Assembly (NCBI GenBank): GCA_015680685.1
Contig: MNCI01017913.1
Span: 1,180,352 to 1,244,351 of the forward strand
Direction: 5' to 3'
Length of the DNA stretch: 64,000 nt
DNA from: Gnetum montanum
Taxonomy: Eukaryota; Streptophyta; Gnetopsida; Gnetales; Gnetaceae
How positions within the stretch are numbered: position 1 is the first letter of the stretch; the number at the start of each line of letters is the position of its first letter. Below the pieces are notes generated by a model that saw only the letters and a program-made list of their open reading frames with translations, had not been told where the DNA came from and did no database searches. This document shows, one piece after another, positions 1 through 11,455 of this stretch. Made by a program: the position numbers and the translations under genes.

Positions 1-249
1 TCCTCTCCCTTTCTTTTGGGAGGTGATGGTTGACTCTTTTGGTTGGAGGTCTGCCCCTGCGTGAGAGGAGCAGCCTGTGGTTTTGGCGTCCTGATAATGA
101 AGGGCGCCCTAGGCGTGGGCGCGGACAAGGCCGCGGCTTGACTATCGCTGCGTGACTGAGGGTGTATCCGAGAAGGTACCTATATGATGAAGGGCGGCCT
201 CGAGACCCCACTGGCTGCCGATGAAATGGTTGGCCTCCTTTGTGAGCTG

Positions 250-2549
250 GCAGGCACACACAAAACAAAAGGCTATTTTGGCGGTTCCCTCCTTTTACTG
301 TCCGTACTCACCACAGTGATTGTATAAGGATCGTCGCTTGGGTTCAACGGGTCCTTATATACGTGCAATGTTTGGTTTTCCGGACGCGTCGGGTTACTGC
401 TGTCTAACTTGAGTAAACCATCATCTAGCATACGTTGAATGTCTTCTTTCAACGCTCAGCAGTAATCCGTATCGTGACCACATAGCTGGTGGTAGTCACA
501 GAAACGGTCTAGCCTGAAAGATCTCGGAACTGGTGGCTCATTAGGTAAGGCTAAAGAAGGATTCTTTAGTAGTTCACAATGACGTCTGTGATGCTTTAGA
601 GCTTCCTCGGACATCTTCTTAGGTTGAATGTGCCCTGCCCCTAATAGTTGTTTCAACAGTTCAGAATGTTTTACAGGCAAGGCCGTGTATTTTGAACGAT
701 CCTTGCGCTCAAAGTTTGACTTTGGCTGGGGGGGCCCTTCAGGGGCAGTTGTGTCTTGGCTGGCACTGGCACCAGCCGTGGTCTCAGGAGGTGCCGTGGG
801 TGCATTCTTGTTCTTAGTCTTTGTACCCTCAGTCATCGCAGCTACTGTCGTTGTCGCTACTTTACCTTTGTCTTTGTTCTTGTTGTGTGCGTTCTTGTAG
901 GCGACATACGTCGGGTCTTTGCTGGCCTTCGCAGCATCTTGGATGCTTCTAATTTGAGCGAAGGCCTGGTGTAGGGAGTTGGGGGAAAGATAATACAGCT
1001 TTGACTTAATAAAGTCGTTGAGTGCTCCTTTGAATATAGCCAGCAGATGTGAGTCTGCGATCGGCTCGCAGATCTCATTCAAAGTAGCGTTCCAGTGCTG
1101 TATGAACTTTTGAACAGGCTTGAGTGGGTTTTGTTTCACCCCCATGAGCTGATCCAATGTGACTTCCGGTTTCAAGTTGTATTTGAAGCGGGTCACAAAT
1201 TGGGTCAGCAGCTCTTCCAAGGTTGAGATGGAAGAGCGTGGGAGGGCTCGATACCAATCCAAAGCTTTCCCTATTAGAGACATTGCAAAGACTCAGATGA
1301 TCGTGTGTGGCCACTGTTGCAACAGCAAGGACTCGGACCTAAATGTGACTAAGTGAGCATTGGGATCTCCCTCCCCATTGTACTTGGTAAAATGAGGTAG
1401 GAACATCCCTGGCGGCAACAACAGCATAGGGACTGCTGGACTAATCGGATCATCCTGGTAAAAGTCCATGATCTAAATGGTATCAGAACTGGCGACTTTG
1501 AGGCATCGAACCTCTTCGGTGAGAGTCTGTATAAGCTGGAAGGCCTGGTCCAGACCTATTGACGGAGGTGTCTATGCAGAAGGCATAGGAGGCTGGACTG
1601 GGAGGGCAGCACCAGGGAATGGAAACGAAGGAAGAGGTTGGCTGGCAGCTGGTGGGGCGAGGATCCCAACAGGCAAGGAAGCCTATGAAGACCACCACCC
1701 ACTAGTTTGCGAAGAGGGGTTAGCTGTCGCCTGTTGCGCGAGATAAGAATGAGGATACTGCGGGACCACCTGTGGTACATGCGTTGCGGGTGCAACCGAG
1801 GGTTGCATGCCATACACCACAGACTGGGTATGTTGCACCGCCAGGTTGGCCCACTGGCTTGCAGCAGGCTATTGGACATAAGTTTGTCGCTGAACGGCTG
1901 CGGTAATCTGTTGAGTTGGAGGGGGCGGAAGCGATAAGTTCTACACCGGGCGCATTGTGGATATGTTGTGAGGTTGTATATGAGGGATGAAATGGGACGC
2001 GGTGGTCGCCGGGACCACCACTGGGATGCTAAGTACCCGCGGTGACGAAACCGCCCCCACGTTATTATGGGGTATTTGTACTTGTAGCCTAGACGGCTGC
2101 GCGGTGGTCTGCGGAAGGACAGGGATGTGCATCTACGTGGTCATGGCTGGGTTAAGAGAGGCAGCCTCTCCATTGAGCGGGAATGATGGATTAATGTAAG
2201 TATGGGGGCTCAGAGTGTGGAATGAGTGTTCGGTCAAGGGGATAATGTCGTAAGCTGTTGGTTTGAAATCATGGCCCCCTCGATGGATCACCTCAAAGTT
2301 TCGTTTCGCTTTGACTTCGACCCGGCTGAGAGCCAGCTTCGCCTGGATCTTAACATAGATAAATTTGTATTCTTCAAGGGTTATGACTGTGAAGACGGGC
2401 TCTTTTCCCTGAAGTCTCAATGACCGGCGCGATGGTCCTTGAGATCCTGCTGTGCCAGGAGCTGGTCTAGTGACCGCAATAGGGTTCACAGATGTGGCAC
2501 CCAAATCAGCAGGGACCATGGTGGTTGTGGTCATGTAAAAGGAATCCAT
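250..2549 (-). pseudogene. gag: T1 gag polyprotein (lightly decayed)
   Basis: Structural gag of a Tat-type gypsy element; it would form the virus-like particle and bind element RNA. From the start at 2549 the frame runs leftward through an N-terminal block (RRSLRLQGKEP, then VIHRGGHDF), a Pro/Gln-rich linker (about 2130-1500), and the retrotransposon gag domain (DFYQDDPISPAVP, YNGEGDPNAHLVTF, GKALDWYRALP). It ends in a Cys/His block, FCDYHQLCGHDTDYC, that takes the place of a zinc knuckle, followed by DIQRMLDDG and VYKDPLNPSDDPY. Only a handful of TAG/TGA stops break it, mostly explainable as C-to-T changes at CAG or CGA. The longest open stretch is 456-1283 (275 codons). The same blocks recur in T2, T6 and T11. 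The C-terminal end near 250 is approximate. Confidence 0.85.
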
Positions 2550-2770
2550 TGATCAATGAGATTGACAGTGACTGATAACAGGATCTAAAAGATGGCTGGC
2601 AATAAGATCAGAAATAGGCTTTCTACCATGTAGGATTCCAAGGGAATTGTTGCTGAGACCGATCTACACCACACGACTTATCGTAAGCTTCCCTAGAGGT
2701 ATTACATTTACGATTTTGGGTATAGATCGCTAACAGGGCTACCCGAAAAAGGTGGATCAGAACCTAACCA

Positions 2771-2789
2771 GGCCCTCCTTCTAGCGTCA
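2771..2789 (-). promoter_or_regulatory. T1 primer-binding-site block
   Basis: On the minus strand this reads TGACGCTAGAAGGAGGGCC and directly follows the LTR end. It aligns with the same position in T2 (TGGAACTAGAAGAAGGGTC), T6 (TGGCACTAAACGAAGGGCC) and T11 (TTAGCACTAGAAGGAGGGC). A TGG start is expected for pairing with a tRNA CCA end; here it has become TGA. I could not assign the primer tRNA. Confidence 0.65.
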
Positions 2790-3341
2790 GAAAACTATAA
2801 CGACGGAAAATGCCGACAGCTGGAAAATACCAAACACAATCCCGTGTACACAGTTTTAACCATGGATCCGCACGAGGGCTATGCTAGAAAAACGAATCTG
2901 CGGCACCCTAAACGGTCTTGTTGATTAGACAGGGACTTACTAATCAGTAAACCAATGAAGATTACGAATATTTCTTCGGCGATGCAAGGAAGGTCAAGTT
3001 CTGACGTCTATTGATCAACTGCTTCTGATCAATAGAAACTCACAAACCACACTAGATGATGTCTGGATCTCTGATCTGCTCCTTTTACCTTAGGTAGTTT
3101 CTGCTCGGAACTGCCAATAATCGCCAATGGAGAAAGTTGTGTCTTCACCAAAGTTGAATCGCTCTTACTACCAATGCTCAAGCCAAGTGTTTCTTGTCTC
3201 TGCCGGAAGGTGATGCTGTCAACAATTGCCAAAGTGCCGCTCTCTCTGTGTCTGCTCAAGGCGATAAGTGCTCCTATGCTTAGAAAAATGTCCTTGCCTC
3301 TTTGATTTGCCAACCCACCCCTGTATCTTTGTCAACTGGGG

Positions 3342-3349
3342 TATTTATA
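3342..3349 (-). promoter_or_regulatory. TATA box of T1 LTR
   Basis: TATAAATA on the minus strand, in the context CCTATAAATACCCC. The two T11 LTRs have the same context, TATAAATACCC. Transcription would start about 30 bases further left and run into gag. Confidence 0.7.
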
Positions 3350-3447
3350 GGCTACGACGTCCTGTAGAAAAGGCGCAACCCTGATGACGTGTACCCCGGA
3401 CATTTTGGGTACTGTTGACTTGACCTTTTGTGTCAAACCTTGTGACT

Positions 3448-3479
3448 ACGCACAATACGCTCGTTTGCGTATTGTGCGT
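3448..3479. repeat. Perfect 13-bp hairpin in T1 U3
   Basis: ACGCACAATACGC at 3448-3460 is followed, after a 6-base loop, by its exact reverse complement at 3467-3479. It is one of several palindromic TACGC/GCGTA groups between 3440 and 3960 in the U3 part of the T1 LTR. Confidence 0.8.
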
Positions 3480-4127
3480 GTGAAGAATAGATGCGCGTCA
3501 GGCATGTTTCAACTGTCTTTAGGTTATATTACGCTCATTCGCGTTGCGTTGCGTGCAAGAGCGTAACATAACTTGGAAGATAACTGATTCAAGCTGTTTT
3601 ACGCTCATTTACGCAACCGTGCGTAATGAAGCGTAATCAATATTTAGCTTGACGATGCAATACGCTGTGATACGCTTCATTGCGTATGATGAACAATCTG
3701 CATGCCAAGAGAAAAGGGTTGATCTATTGTACTTCCTTAGACTTTGCCTTTGACTGTTTTGGAGCTCATTACGCTGCCGTGCGTAACAGAGCGTAAACCT
3801 GGCCTTGAACAAAAGCCTTAGCAAAATATACTAGAAGTCGTATGTTACACTGCTCAAGCCTCTCCTCGTGCCGAAGTAAATAGCCTTCTGATGCCAGATT
3901 GTGTTTAAACAGAATCACGCTAAGCACTATTACGCTGTGTAACGTGATATAGCATAAACAGAGAAAGCATAGAAAGATTAGGAATCTGCACAGGAAGTCG
4001 AAGACTTGATGCTACGCGCCTCTTGGTCTTGCTCTGTCTTATTTTCTCTTCTGAGATTCTAACATGTACCCTCGCCTGAATTGCGAATCTTTGCCTGAGG
4101 CCGACTCGCAATTTTCACGGTGTTTCA

Positions 4128-4132
4128 GTTAG
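4128..4132. other. Presumed target-site copy flanking T1
   Basis: GTTAG lies directly outside the T1 LTR start, at the point where T2 protease sequence begins. The second copy would be outside the window, so the duplication cannot be confirmed here. Confidence 0.4.
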
Positions 4133-4916
4133 GATCTTCTTCTTGAAACTCCACTTTAGAATTCTATTCTATGTTTATGTTGTTGATAGCTAGGGGAAGT
4201 ACGTTGGTACCATGAATGATGATTTTACCTCCCTTGTAAGGAAAGTGAATTTCTTGATGGATTGGTGAGGACATAGCTTGTAATTAAGCCAACCAAGGTA
4301 TTTCCAAGATAAGGTTGAACTCTAGTATCTCCTCCACCATCAAGAAATTGGTAGTTTTGGGAAATTACTCTCCTACCACAAGATCCAAGGAGATAGATCC
4401 CTTGACAGGAACCCTGGATCCATCAAAGGACTTAAGAGCTATGCTAGTTATAGGTTGTATTTTCTCACTTAGATCCAAGCATTCAATGATGGTGCATGGG
4501 ATGGCTTTAGTTGTAGCTCCATCATCAATGTGCACCTGATGTACTTTAAATTTCCGTACACATGTGGTTATGAATAGAGAAGCCCTAGTTAAGTTGCCAT
4601 TTTGGGGATTAACCTTAATTTTTCTATTGTGAAATATTAGAGGTGTTGTCTTCTCCCCCATTAGTGAGGGAGGGAGCATCATTGCATGGATGGGTTCCTC
4701 ATTTGTGACAATGTCCTCACTAATGGGGATAGAAATAAAAAATTTAACTAACACCTTGTGACATGTGGTGGAAGTCATGATCAGGTCATACAAGCTTAAG
4801 ATTGTATTCTTGGGCTTAAGGGATTGCCTGAGTTGGTTTATTACACTAAGAAAGTTTTTATCATTGATCATGAGCTTCTCAGCCTGGTTGTGCTTTACTT
4901 CCTCCATGTGCCCCAA
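4133..4916 (-). pseudogene. pro: T2 retropepsin-type protease region, truncated by T1
   Basis: Aspartic protease module that would cut the gag-pol polyprotein. The open part (4916-4365) holds LSLYDLIMTS and VHIDDGATT, the latter aligning with the usual active-site loop of the family. After a frameshift the C-terminal half follows (IPWLA, SPIHQEIHFPYKGG, IIIHG; 4330-4190), matching the ILGHPWL...MHQEIHLPYEG region of T11. The frame then runs into the T1 LTR at 4127-4132. The second residue of the active-site loop is Asp where retropepsins normally have Ser or Thr; T6 and T11 show the same. Confidence 0.75.
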
Positions 4917-5379
4917 AATGTGAACCTTGACTTTAGGTTGTGGTTGTTGTTCTGGTTATGGGCTTCTTGGTCCTCCTGTGGCTTGTTGGTTGAAGGGGGT
5001 TAACTAGAGGAGGTTATGGGTATGATCAAAATGGGAGTGGTCTTCAATGGATCCACTTCCTTTTACATCACCATCTACTTTTCACCATTATTATTGGGCT
5101 TTCACTTATACTTCTTCCTTTGTTTGGCTGAAGTTTTTTGATTGTCAGTTGTTGGTTGTGAGTAGGAGGCAGTAGCATTGGCCACCACATGCAATTGTTG
5201 TGTAGTTATTTGGGGTACAGTCGGTTGGGTTGTGTTAGGCTGAGGCACCCTGATGACAAAAGGATCCCTTAGAGGTACTCATGATCGTACTCCTATGATG
5301 AAGGGGGATATTGAGGTAATGGAGGCTAAAAAAGCTCTTTCATCACAAAGGGGTACTTAGATCATGAATGATTCTTTTG

Positions 5380-7530
5380 GGGATTTCCAATCGAAATCAA
5401 TGTTAAATGCTAAAATGATGTAAGGGATGTCATTAGCATTCAATGGGTCCTTATAGATCTACATTGACTAATTTTGTGTTTGAACTAGGTTGGAAGCATC
5501 TACGACTAGCTTTCCCTTATCTATCATTCTCTACAGGTCATCCCTTAGTGCAAGGTAGGAGCCTATGTCATGAACAAGCAATAGGTGATAGTGGAAGAAG
5601 CAATCTAACTTGAAGTACTTAGGTAGTTAAGAGTCATCTTTCATTACTCTAGTAGGGTCTTTGGCTATTTCATAGTGTTTATCATGCTTCTTTCAAGAAT
5701 ATTTAGACATCTATTTGTATTGAATACATCCACTTTTCAAAAGTTGATCTAACAACTCTAATGATTTTAAAGGCAATGTAGTGTATTTGGACTTGTCCTT
5801 TCTTTTGAAGTTGGATCTAGCTATTGTTGATGCAGTAGCCTAGGAGGTTGATGGTTGGTTATTGTGATCATTAGTGGGGGCCTTGGATGGGTTGGCCCTT
5901 GGCCCCTAGTATATGATCTTTGTTTATTTAGTCATAGTTGATATGGTTATATTGTTTAGTTTGTTTTTCTCTTTGTCTATCTATGTATGTTGATTTTCGT
6001 ATGCTACATAGGCTGGATGATGAATCACTTTTGTAGCATCTTATATATTTTTAGTTTTAGAAAATACCTAGTTGAGGGACTGTAGGTCAAGGTAGTAGAG
6101 CTTGGACTTGGATAAAGTCATTAATAACTTTCTTAAATATGACAAATAGATGGGCTTTAGCTATAGGCTCTAGTATTTCATTTAGTAGTCCATTCCATTG
6201 CTAAATGAATTTTTGCATGGGCTCAAGGGATTTCTTCTTGATATTCATGCATTAATCTAGTGTGGTGTTAGTCTTCAAGTTATACTTGAAATGGTTAACA
6301 AATTGGGTTACTAAGTCTTCTAGAGAGGATATAGATCCTCTAGGTAAGGAATGGTACCAATCAAGTGCTTTCCCATTCAGGGGCCTAGGAAAAATCCTCA
6401 TGATGTTATGAGGCCATGTATGCAAGAATAAGCACTTGTATCTAAAGGTTATAAGGTGAGCATTAGGGTTACCTTCTCCATTATATTTGCTCAACTGGAA
6501 AATAGGGATATTAGGAAGAAGTGTCAAGGGTGGGATCACAAGACTAATTATATCATCTTCATAGAAGTCTATAATCTTGACAGATTGGAAAGTAGAGGCT
6601 TTAAGCCTCCTCAACTTCTGTGTTAGGTCCTAGATCATTTAGAAGGCTTAATCGAGACCCTATAATAGCCCTATTGGTTGTGGGGTTCGTACATAGGGTT
6701 GTGGCATTTTTTGTGAGGTATGTGGCCTTGATATGGATTGCAAGACAGAAGGAAGAGGTTGTGTTATGGTTATAGCTTGTGGATCAAACAAGGAAAAGGA
6801 TATTTGTGTTTCTACTTGATGCATAAATAGAATAAAGAGGGTGTGTGACCCCTGAGTTGCTTGGGGTCCCACGGTGAACCCTAAACAAGTAGTTAATGGA
6901 TTTGTGGTGGTAAAAACCACCATTTATTATTGCACAAATTGAGGATATGTGGAAAATGGCATAGATGTGTTATAAGTTGTTGGCTATTACATTGATTAAG
7001 TTTGATGTGTGGCTATGACTAGTGTGGGACAAGCCATGGTAGAGTAGGAAGAAGTGGAAGATGGTGGAACCATGAACATGGAGAAAACAAAAGTGTTAGA
7101 GGAAGATGCTGTGACCTTGGGAGATGTTTGTTGGAATAATCTTTCTAGGATGTTTTTAGGCTTAGATTCTATCCTAAATTCATCCTCCTCCTCTTGTTGT
7201 TCTTTTAAGATATGCTTGTCATCTTCCTCTCCATCATGATCAACTGACTCAGGATGTTGGCATAGAAATCGGTTAGAGGTATTTGGTCATACAGGGAAAG
7301 AACATACTCTTTCCCTCTTGTTGTGAAATCATTTGGCCAACCTAAATTTTAACATAAATGTAGTGATGAAAATCTTCATTTATGGAGGTAAAGTTGGGAC
7401 TCTCTCTTCTAATCATCAAAGGTTGGCTACATTCAATGATGGTAGGGTCTTTGGGATCATAGACCCTCATGGCTTGTTGAAGGGTGAAGGGCAATTCGGT
7501 GGACTATTGGAAAGATAGGTCTATGGTATT
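5380..7530 (-). pseudogene. gag: T2 gag, decayed
   Basis: Gag of T2 with many stops and shifts. The open piece 6614-6252 holds IDFYEDDIISLVIPP, YNGEGNPNAHLITF and GKALDWYHSLPRGSIS, the core gag domain. An N-terminal block with GKEYVLSLYDQIPLTDFY lies near 7330-7260 and matches the T1 N-terminus. The C-terminal block (LPKYFKLDCFFHYH, then RMIDKGKLVV) lies near 5620-5480; its first Cys of the Cys/His block is preserved only in part. The order and spacing match the T1 and T11 gag. Confidence 0.75.
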
Positions 7531-7574
7531 GAGAATGGCTTAAAACAAGCTATAAATGATAAAATAGAGGTAAA

Positions 7575-8260
7575 TTCTAGTGAACAAGATTCCAAAACTT
7601 TTAAAGAAAATAAAATGGCCAAAAATGAAGTACTTACTATAATTAGTAAGTGGGAGGGTTAGAGGGTTTACCCCTTTACCAAAAATAAAAAGCTAGGAAA
7701 GTTGGTGTTAAGATTCATCCACGTAGGCCTCCCAACTACCTCTACACTAGGTATGACAAGGGGGAAATAATGAAGGTGAGATGATGGAAATCTCATACCT
7801 TCTAATCCAACATTGATGGGAGGAAAGGCTAAAAACCAAAGTGGAAAGTTAGTGTTTTTCCACTAAAACTAGTTTTAGTAGGCTACCAATTTTCTCAACT
7901 TGGAAAAATGAATAGGCTATAAAAGGTAAAAAAATAGAAGCAAATCCCAATACATGAAATTCAAAAGTGGAGCACTTATTATAATTAGTAAGTGGGGGGT
8001 AAGGTAGGGTTTACCCATTTAACAAAAATGAAAAGTTGAAAACATTGATGTTAAAAACCCTCTACATTGACCTCATAGCTACCTCTACTCTGGGTATGGT
8101 AGGGGATGAAAGAAGGAAGGTGAGATAATGCAATCCCATACTTTTCTATTTCAACATTGGAGAGGGAGGGGAAAAGTTTGAAGGCTAAAATGGAAACTTG
8201 GTAGTTTCCAAACAATGATTTTGAAAAGCTACTAACATTTATCATAGAGGAGGGAAAAGT
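7575..8260. repeat. Tandem duplication in T2 leader, period about 342 bp
   Basis: Two diverged direct copies stand side by side. ACTTACTATAATTAGTAAGT near 7632 recurs near 7974 as ACTTATTATAATTAGTAAGT, and the following stretches (GTTTACCC, CTACCTCTAC, GGTGAGATRATG, CCAACATTG-like) recur in the same order. It lies between the primer-binding site and gag and has no open frame. Confidence 0.7.
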
Positions 8261-8547
8261 AGGTTTGGTTGGTATGGAAACCAACATTAGTTTTGTGGAA
8301 AAAAATGTGGCAGCAAAAATTAAATGGTTGTTAAGGCTTCCATGCTAGCTTTGTTTTGAAAATTCATAGTAGGTGTTGTAAAATTTCAACACCCAAACCA
8401 CTTGCAACTTCCACACCAGGGATTCTACCATAGGGGGTTAAGGAAAATATTAGATTTCCAAGGTCTTGGCTACAAAAACATAAATTTACTACTAGGAGAC
8501 AACATTGGAAATATGGCTAATATATTTTGGCATAGATATTGGGTGGA

Positions 8548-8566
8548 GACCCTTCTTCTAGTTCCA
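8548..8566 (-). promoter_or_regulatory. T2 primer-binding site
   Basis: On the minus strand TGGAACTAGAAGAAGGGTC, seven bases after the LTR end (TGCAACA). It starts with the TGG needed to pair with a tRNA CCA end and aligns with the blocks of T1, T6 and T11. Confidence 0.65.
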
Positions 8567-8573
8567 AAAAAAC

Positions 8574-9894
8574 TGTTGCAACCAGAAAAATTGATTAGCT
8601 AAAAAGAATCAATGGATCTAGTACATAGTAGTCCACAACCCATGAATCCCTAGGGCCTTTAGAAAAATGGGATTCAGGATGCCCTAGCTAGTTGGGTAGA
8701 TCAACTAGGAACTTAAAAAATGCAAAATAGGATAATAAGGAATAAAGAATAAGTTAGAGAAACATGTACAAATGGTGCCTATGTGGGCAGAAGGGGGTTC
8801 ACTTGGATGGGCATTTAGGATCTATTGATGTCAATGTAGTTAGCTCCATGAGCCAGAAGTCCTACCACTCTTGATCCTATGATACTACTTCAGTTTTACA
8901 ATGTTGGCTATGGTGGAGGTTCAGAAGTGTAAAGAATCCAAGCTATCCAAGTGCTTTATGCTAGGGGTTGGAAATCCTAGGAGCACAACATGGAGCTTGA
9001 AAATTCACAAATCCCTAGGGGGGGGGGGGGGGGGGGNCCATGCTAGATTCAAGAGAATACAAATGTGGAAACTTGTAAGAACTCTTGATTGCTTAAGAAT
9101 GCCCAAGTATAGAATCTGTAAACAAATAGTTGAATTGTGTAAAAATTGTATGACCAATGTGAATAGTGTAGGATTTCTAGAAAGTGTTAAACCTATAAAT
9201 GGTGTTTGAGCTAGTTTTTATAGGTTTTGGTCCATGAATGATGCTACTAAATGACTTTAATTTGACTATAATTTGGCTGCACTATGGCTCAAAATTGGGT
9301 GCCAAATTTTGGGGGTTACCATATATAGTAAGTGCCTTTTCCTAATGGCCACTCTGTTTACTATGAATAGTAATGGGGGTACACCTTCTATGCTAGAAAT
9401 GAATCTTCCATGCTAAGCCTTTTGCCATCCTTGCTGGAGTGGTTGGTCAATGTTGGAGCACATGGAGTGGTGAAATCTAACTTTTGTGGCTTTCCCATTG
9501 GGGGCATGCAATTTCTATGTTGGGAAGGGAAAGTTTCCAAGCTGAGGAGAAACCTCTCCAACTCCTCCATGTTGTGGGTAGGTGAGATTTACCCATTTCA
9601 CATGTTTCCAACTTAGAAAAGTGTATATCCCCATAAAACCCTTTAAATTGCCATTTTTGGCAAAGGTATTTTTAAACCAAGCCCAAATATAGATACTAGA
9701 TGAATTTTTTACTTGAGGAATGAGGTTTTGATCATTTATGAGGCATTTATCAGCCCCAAAAGTATTGAATATGTGAAATTTCCCCTCATGGATTACAATC
9801 TTCACATTTACAATGAAAATTTACCTCAGGTTTCATGAGGTGAAATCTACATAATGAAAATTAGCTATAACATACAAATTTTTATGGTGTTTCA
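8574..9894 (-). repeat. T2 long terminal repeat (5' LTR)
   Basis: On the minus strand it opens with TGAAACACCATAAAAATTTG at 9894 and ends with TGCAACA at 8574. It aligns along most of its length with the T12 LTR (59419-60884): shared blocks include ATTGTAAATGTGAAGATT, AAATGCCTCATAA and the terminal region with GGCATCCTGAATCCC-like sequence. A TATA box (TATAAAAA) lies at 9215-9222. The bases at 9895-9899 (ATCAT) are the candidate target-site copy. An assembly-ambiguous poly-G run lies inside. Confidence 0.75.
9018..9037. other. Poly-G run ending in an undetermined base
   Basis: Nineteen G residues followed by an N at 9037. The homologous LTR of T12 has no such run, so its length is unreliable and it may be a sequencing or gap-filling artefact. 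Confidence 0.8.
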
Positions 9895-10998
9895 ATCATG
9901 CCAATCTTAGGCCTTAGTGAGGCATATTCTACATGTTTTTTAGCAAGTATGGGATGTTCTTGAAAGAGAAAATAAGGTTAGAGTTAACAGTGAAACATGA
10001 TATAACATTGTAAAGGTAAACAAATGACTGGCAAAGGAATGGATGAGATGTTTACAATGAACTCATTACTTAATTTGTGGTAAATCTAGGTATCCTTCTG
10101 GCATGACCCCAAGGTTACCTTTTCTCTCATTTAGCATGGAAATTTGTAGGAATTTTTGTTGATTGTCTAGTGTCACAAAGTTGGCACTATTTGCATTGTT
10201 ATCGTTCTCATTGTGATTCATCCTAGTCTGAGTGTTAAGAGTTTCCTCTTGAAACTCTACCTCTGAACCTTGATCAATGTTGACATAGTTAACTAACGAC
10301 AGTGACACATTGTCCCATTTAATCACAATTTCTTCATCTTCATATGGAAAGTGAATCTCTTGATATGTAGAAGATGAAACTACTTGAAGCTTAGCCAACC
10401 ATGGTCTCACCAGGATCAAGTTGAGACCAAGTGTCTTTTCAACTACTAGGAAGTTGGTGGATGTAGAAAACTATCTCCAACTACAAAATCTAGAGTGAGG
10501 GAACCTTGCACTACTACTCATGAGCCATTAAATGACTTGAGTGTTGAGGTGGTGGTCACTTGAATATTCTCAATTAGGCTTAGTTTTTCAACAACATAAT
10601 ATGGTATCACATTCATGGCCACCCCATCATCCACATGAACATAGTAAACTTTTTACTTATCAACACTTATGGTGATAAGTAGAGGAGTAGATATCACTTC
10701 TCGATTTCTAGAGTCAGTTTTCACCTCACTATCATGAATGTTAAGCATTGGTTGATGCCCATTTTCCCTAAGAGAAGTTTGTTCAATGATAGAGTAGATT
10801 GATTTCTTGTTGGTTGGCATATCTCTTCTCATAGGAATAGAGGTTAACACTTGAGCTTGTGCATCCATATATGCAAAAGAGATCATGACCAAGTCATACA
10901 AGTTCATTGCTGTGTTCTTTTGCTTAAGGGATTGTTTGGCTTGTTCCATGGTTGCGAGGAAGCTCTTCCCCTTAGCGTGTAAGCTTTTGCCCTTAGTG
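9895..10998 (-). mobile_element. T3: fragment of a Tat-type element holding the protease
   Basis: Minus-strand remnant with the protease region (10998-10066) and about 170 bp downstream of it, interrupted on the left by T2 at 9894/9895. On the right it stops near 10998, where plus-strand T4 sequence begins without a visible target-site copy. The gag and LTR of T3 are not seen. Confidence 0.65.
10066..10998 (-). pseudogene. pro: T3 protease region, decayed
   Basis: The open piece 11024-10653 contains NLYDLVMISFAYMDAQ and EVISTPLLI, which match T6 (NIYNLIMTSPTHRD, EVISTPLLI) closely, so T3 and T6 are near relatives. The second open piece (10419-10066) begins MILVRPWLA and runs through QEIHFPYEDEEIVI, the C-terminal half of the protease. 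Between them are shifts. The first 25 or so bases of the upper piece (above about 10998) belong to the T4 side of the junction. Confidence 0.75.
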
Positions 10999-11405
10999 AG
11001 GAAAGAAAATGCTAAGCAAGCCAAGAGGCCAATGTAGACTTAATTTAAGTAAATCAATGACTCTCAAAGAGAGAGAGAGAGAAAGCCAAGTGACTAAAGA
11101 AGTCCAAGAATAAAGTGTTAGTTCCTTCAAACATCATCGAGTAACCAATAGTTCAAGCATGAAGACTTCCTTAGCTAGTAAACATGTCACTAGGCCATAA
11201 CCATGATGTTAAATCATTTGGGACTCTTCATTAGCTCATGTGATCATATGAATAGTTAGTGTATCCATCATCTCACCTCAAGTTGTTATTCCATTGTGAT
11301 CTTACTCCATCATTGTGAGCTATCCTTTGCATGATTCAACATCTAGAGGATCAAATGTGAAGAGAGAGAATTAGTGATGAATATGTGATCGTTTTTTGCA
11401 TTATT

Positions 11406-11455
11406 TGTTGATGTCTTTTAGGTTAATACTCAAAACATCAACAAAGAGGGATCAA
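11406..11455 (+). promoter_or_regulatory. T4 pre-LTR hairpin and polypurine tract
   Basis: TTGATGTCTTTT and AAAACATCAA are complementary arms around a short loop, followed by ACAAAGAGGGATCAA directly before the LTR start TGAAACACC. The same layout stands before the 3' LTRs of T6, T11 and T12, and a worn copy lies in T10. The purine run would prime plus-strand DNA synthesis. Confidence 0.65.

Larger units (their letters stand above)
1..4127 (-). mobile_element. T1: Tat-type LTR retrotransposon, 5' part (LTR, leader, gag), runs off window
   Basis: This is a minus-strand Ty3/gypsy element. Reading leftward from 4127 there is an LTR (4127-2790), a primer-binding-site block (2789-2771), a leader, and a long gag reading frame that continues to the window edge. 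The LTR start on its own strand, TGAAACACCGTG, matches the LTR starts of T2, T4, T6, T11 and T12. To the right of 4127 the sequence is the protease of T2, so T1 is inserted in T2. T1 is richer in GC and CpG than the surrounding elements, which suggests a younger insertion with less methylation-driven decay. Its protease, pol and 3' LTR would lie left of the window. Confidence 0.85.
2790..4127 (-). repeat. T1 long terminal repeat (5' LTR)
   Basis: The LTR starts at 4127 with TGAAACACC on the minus strand and ends near 2790, directly before the primer-binding block; the terminal CA is degraded, so the left border is good to a few bases. A TATA box lies at 3342-3349. The upstream part (3400-3960) is packed with TTACGC/GCGTAA words. 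The 5 bp outside the LTR at 4128-4132 are GTTAG; the partner copy would be left of the window. Confidence 0.75.
4133..9894 (-). mobile_element. T2: Tat-type LTR retrotransposon (LTR, leader, gag, protease), cut by T1
   Basis: Minus-strand element that contains T1. On its own strand the order is LTR (9894-8574), primer-binding block (8566-8548), leader with a tandem duplication, gag (about 7530-5380) and protease (about 4916-4133), where T1 interrupts it. The rest (RT to 3' LTR) should lie beyond the left end of T1, outside the window. It is itself inserted in T3: the bases right of 9894 continue the region downstream of T3's protease. T2 carries many more stops than T1, as expected for an older host of the insertion. 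Confidence 0.8.

Noticed and set aside
628-900. Hydrophobic plus-strand frame that could suggest a membrane protein
   Set aside because: It lies opposite the conserved T1 gag, whose motifs and order are certain; the hydrophobic text is a by-product.
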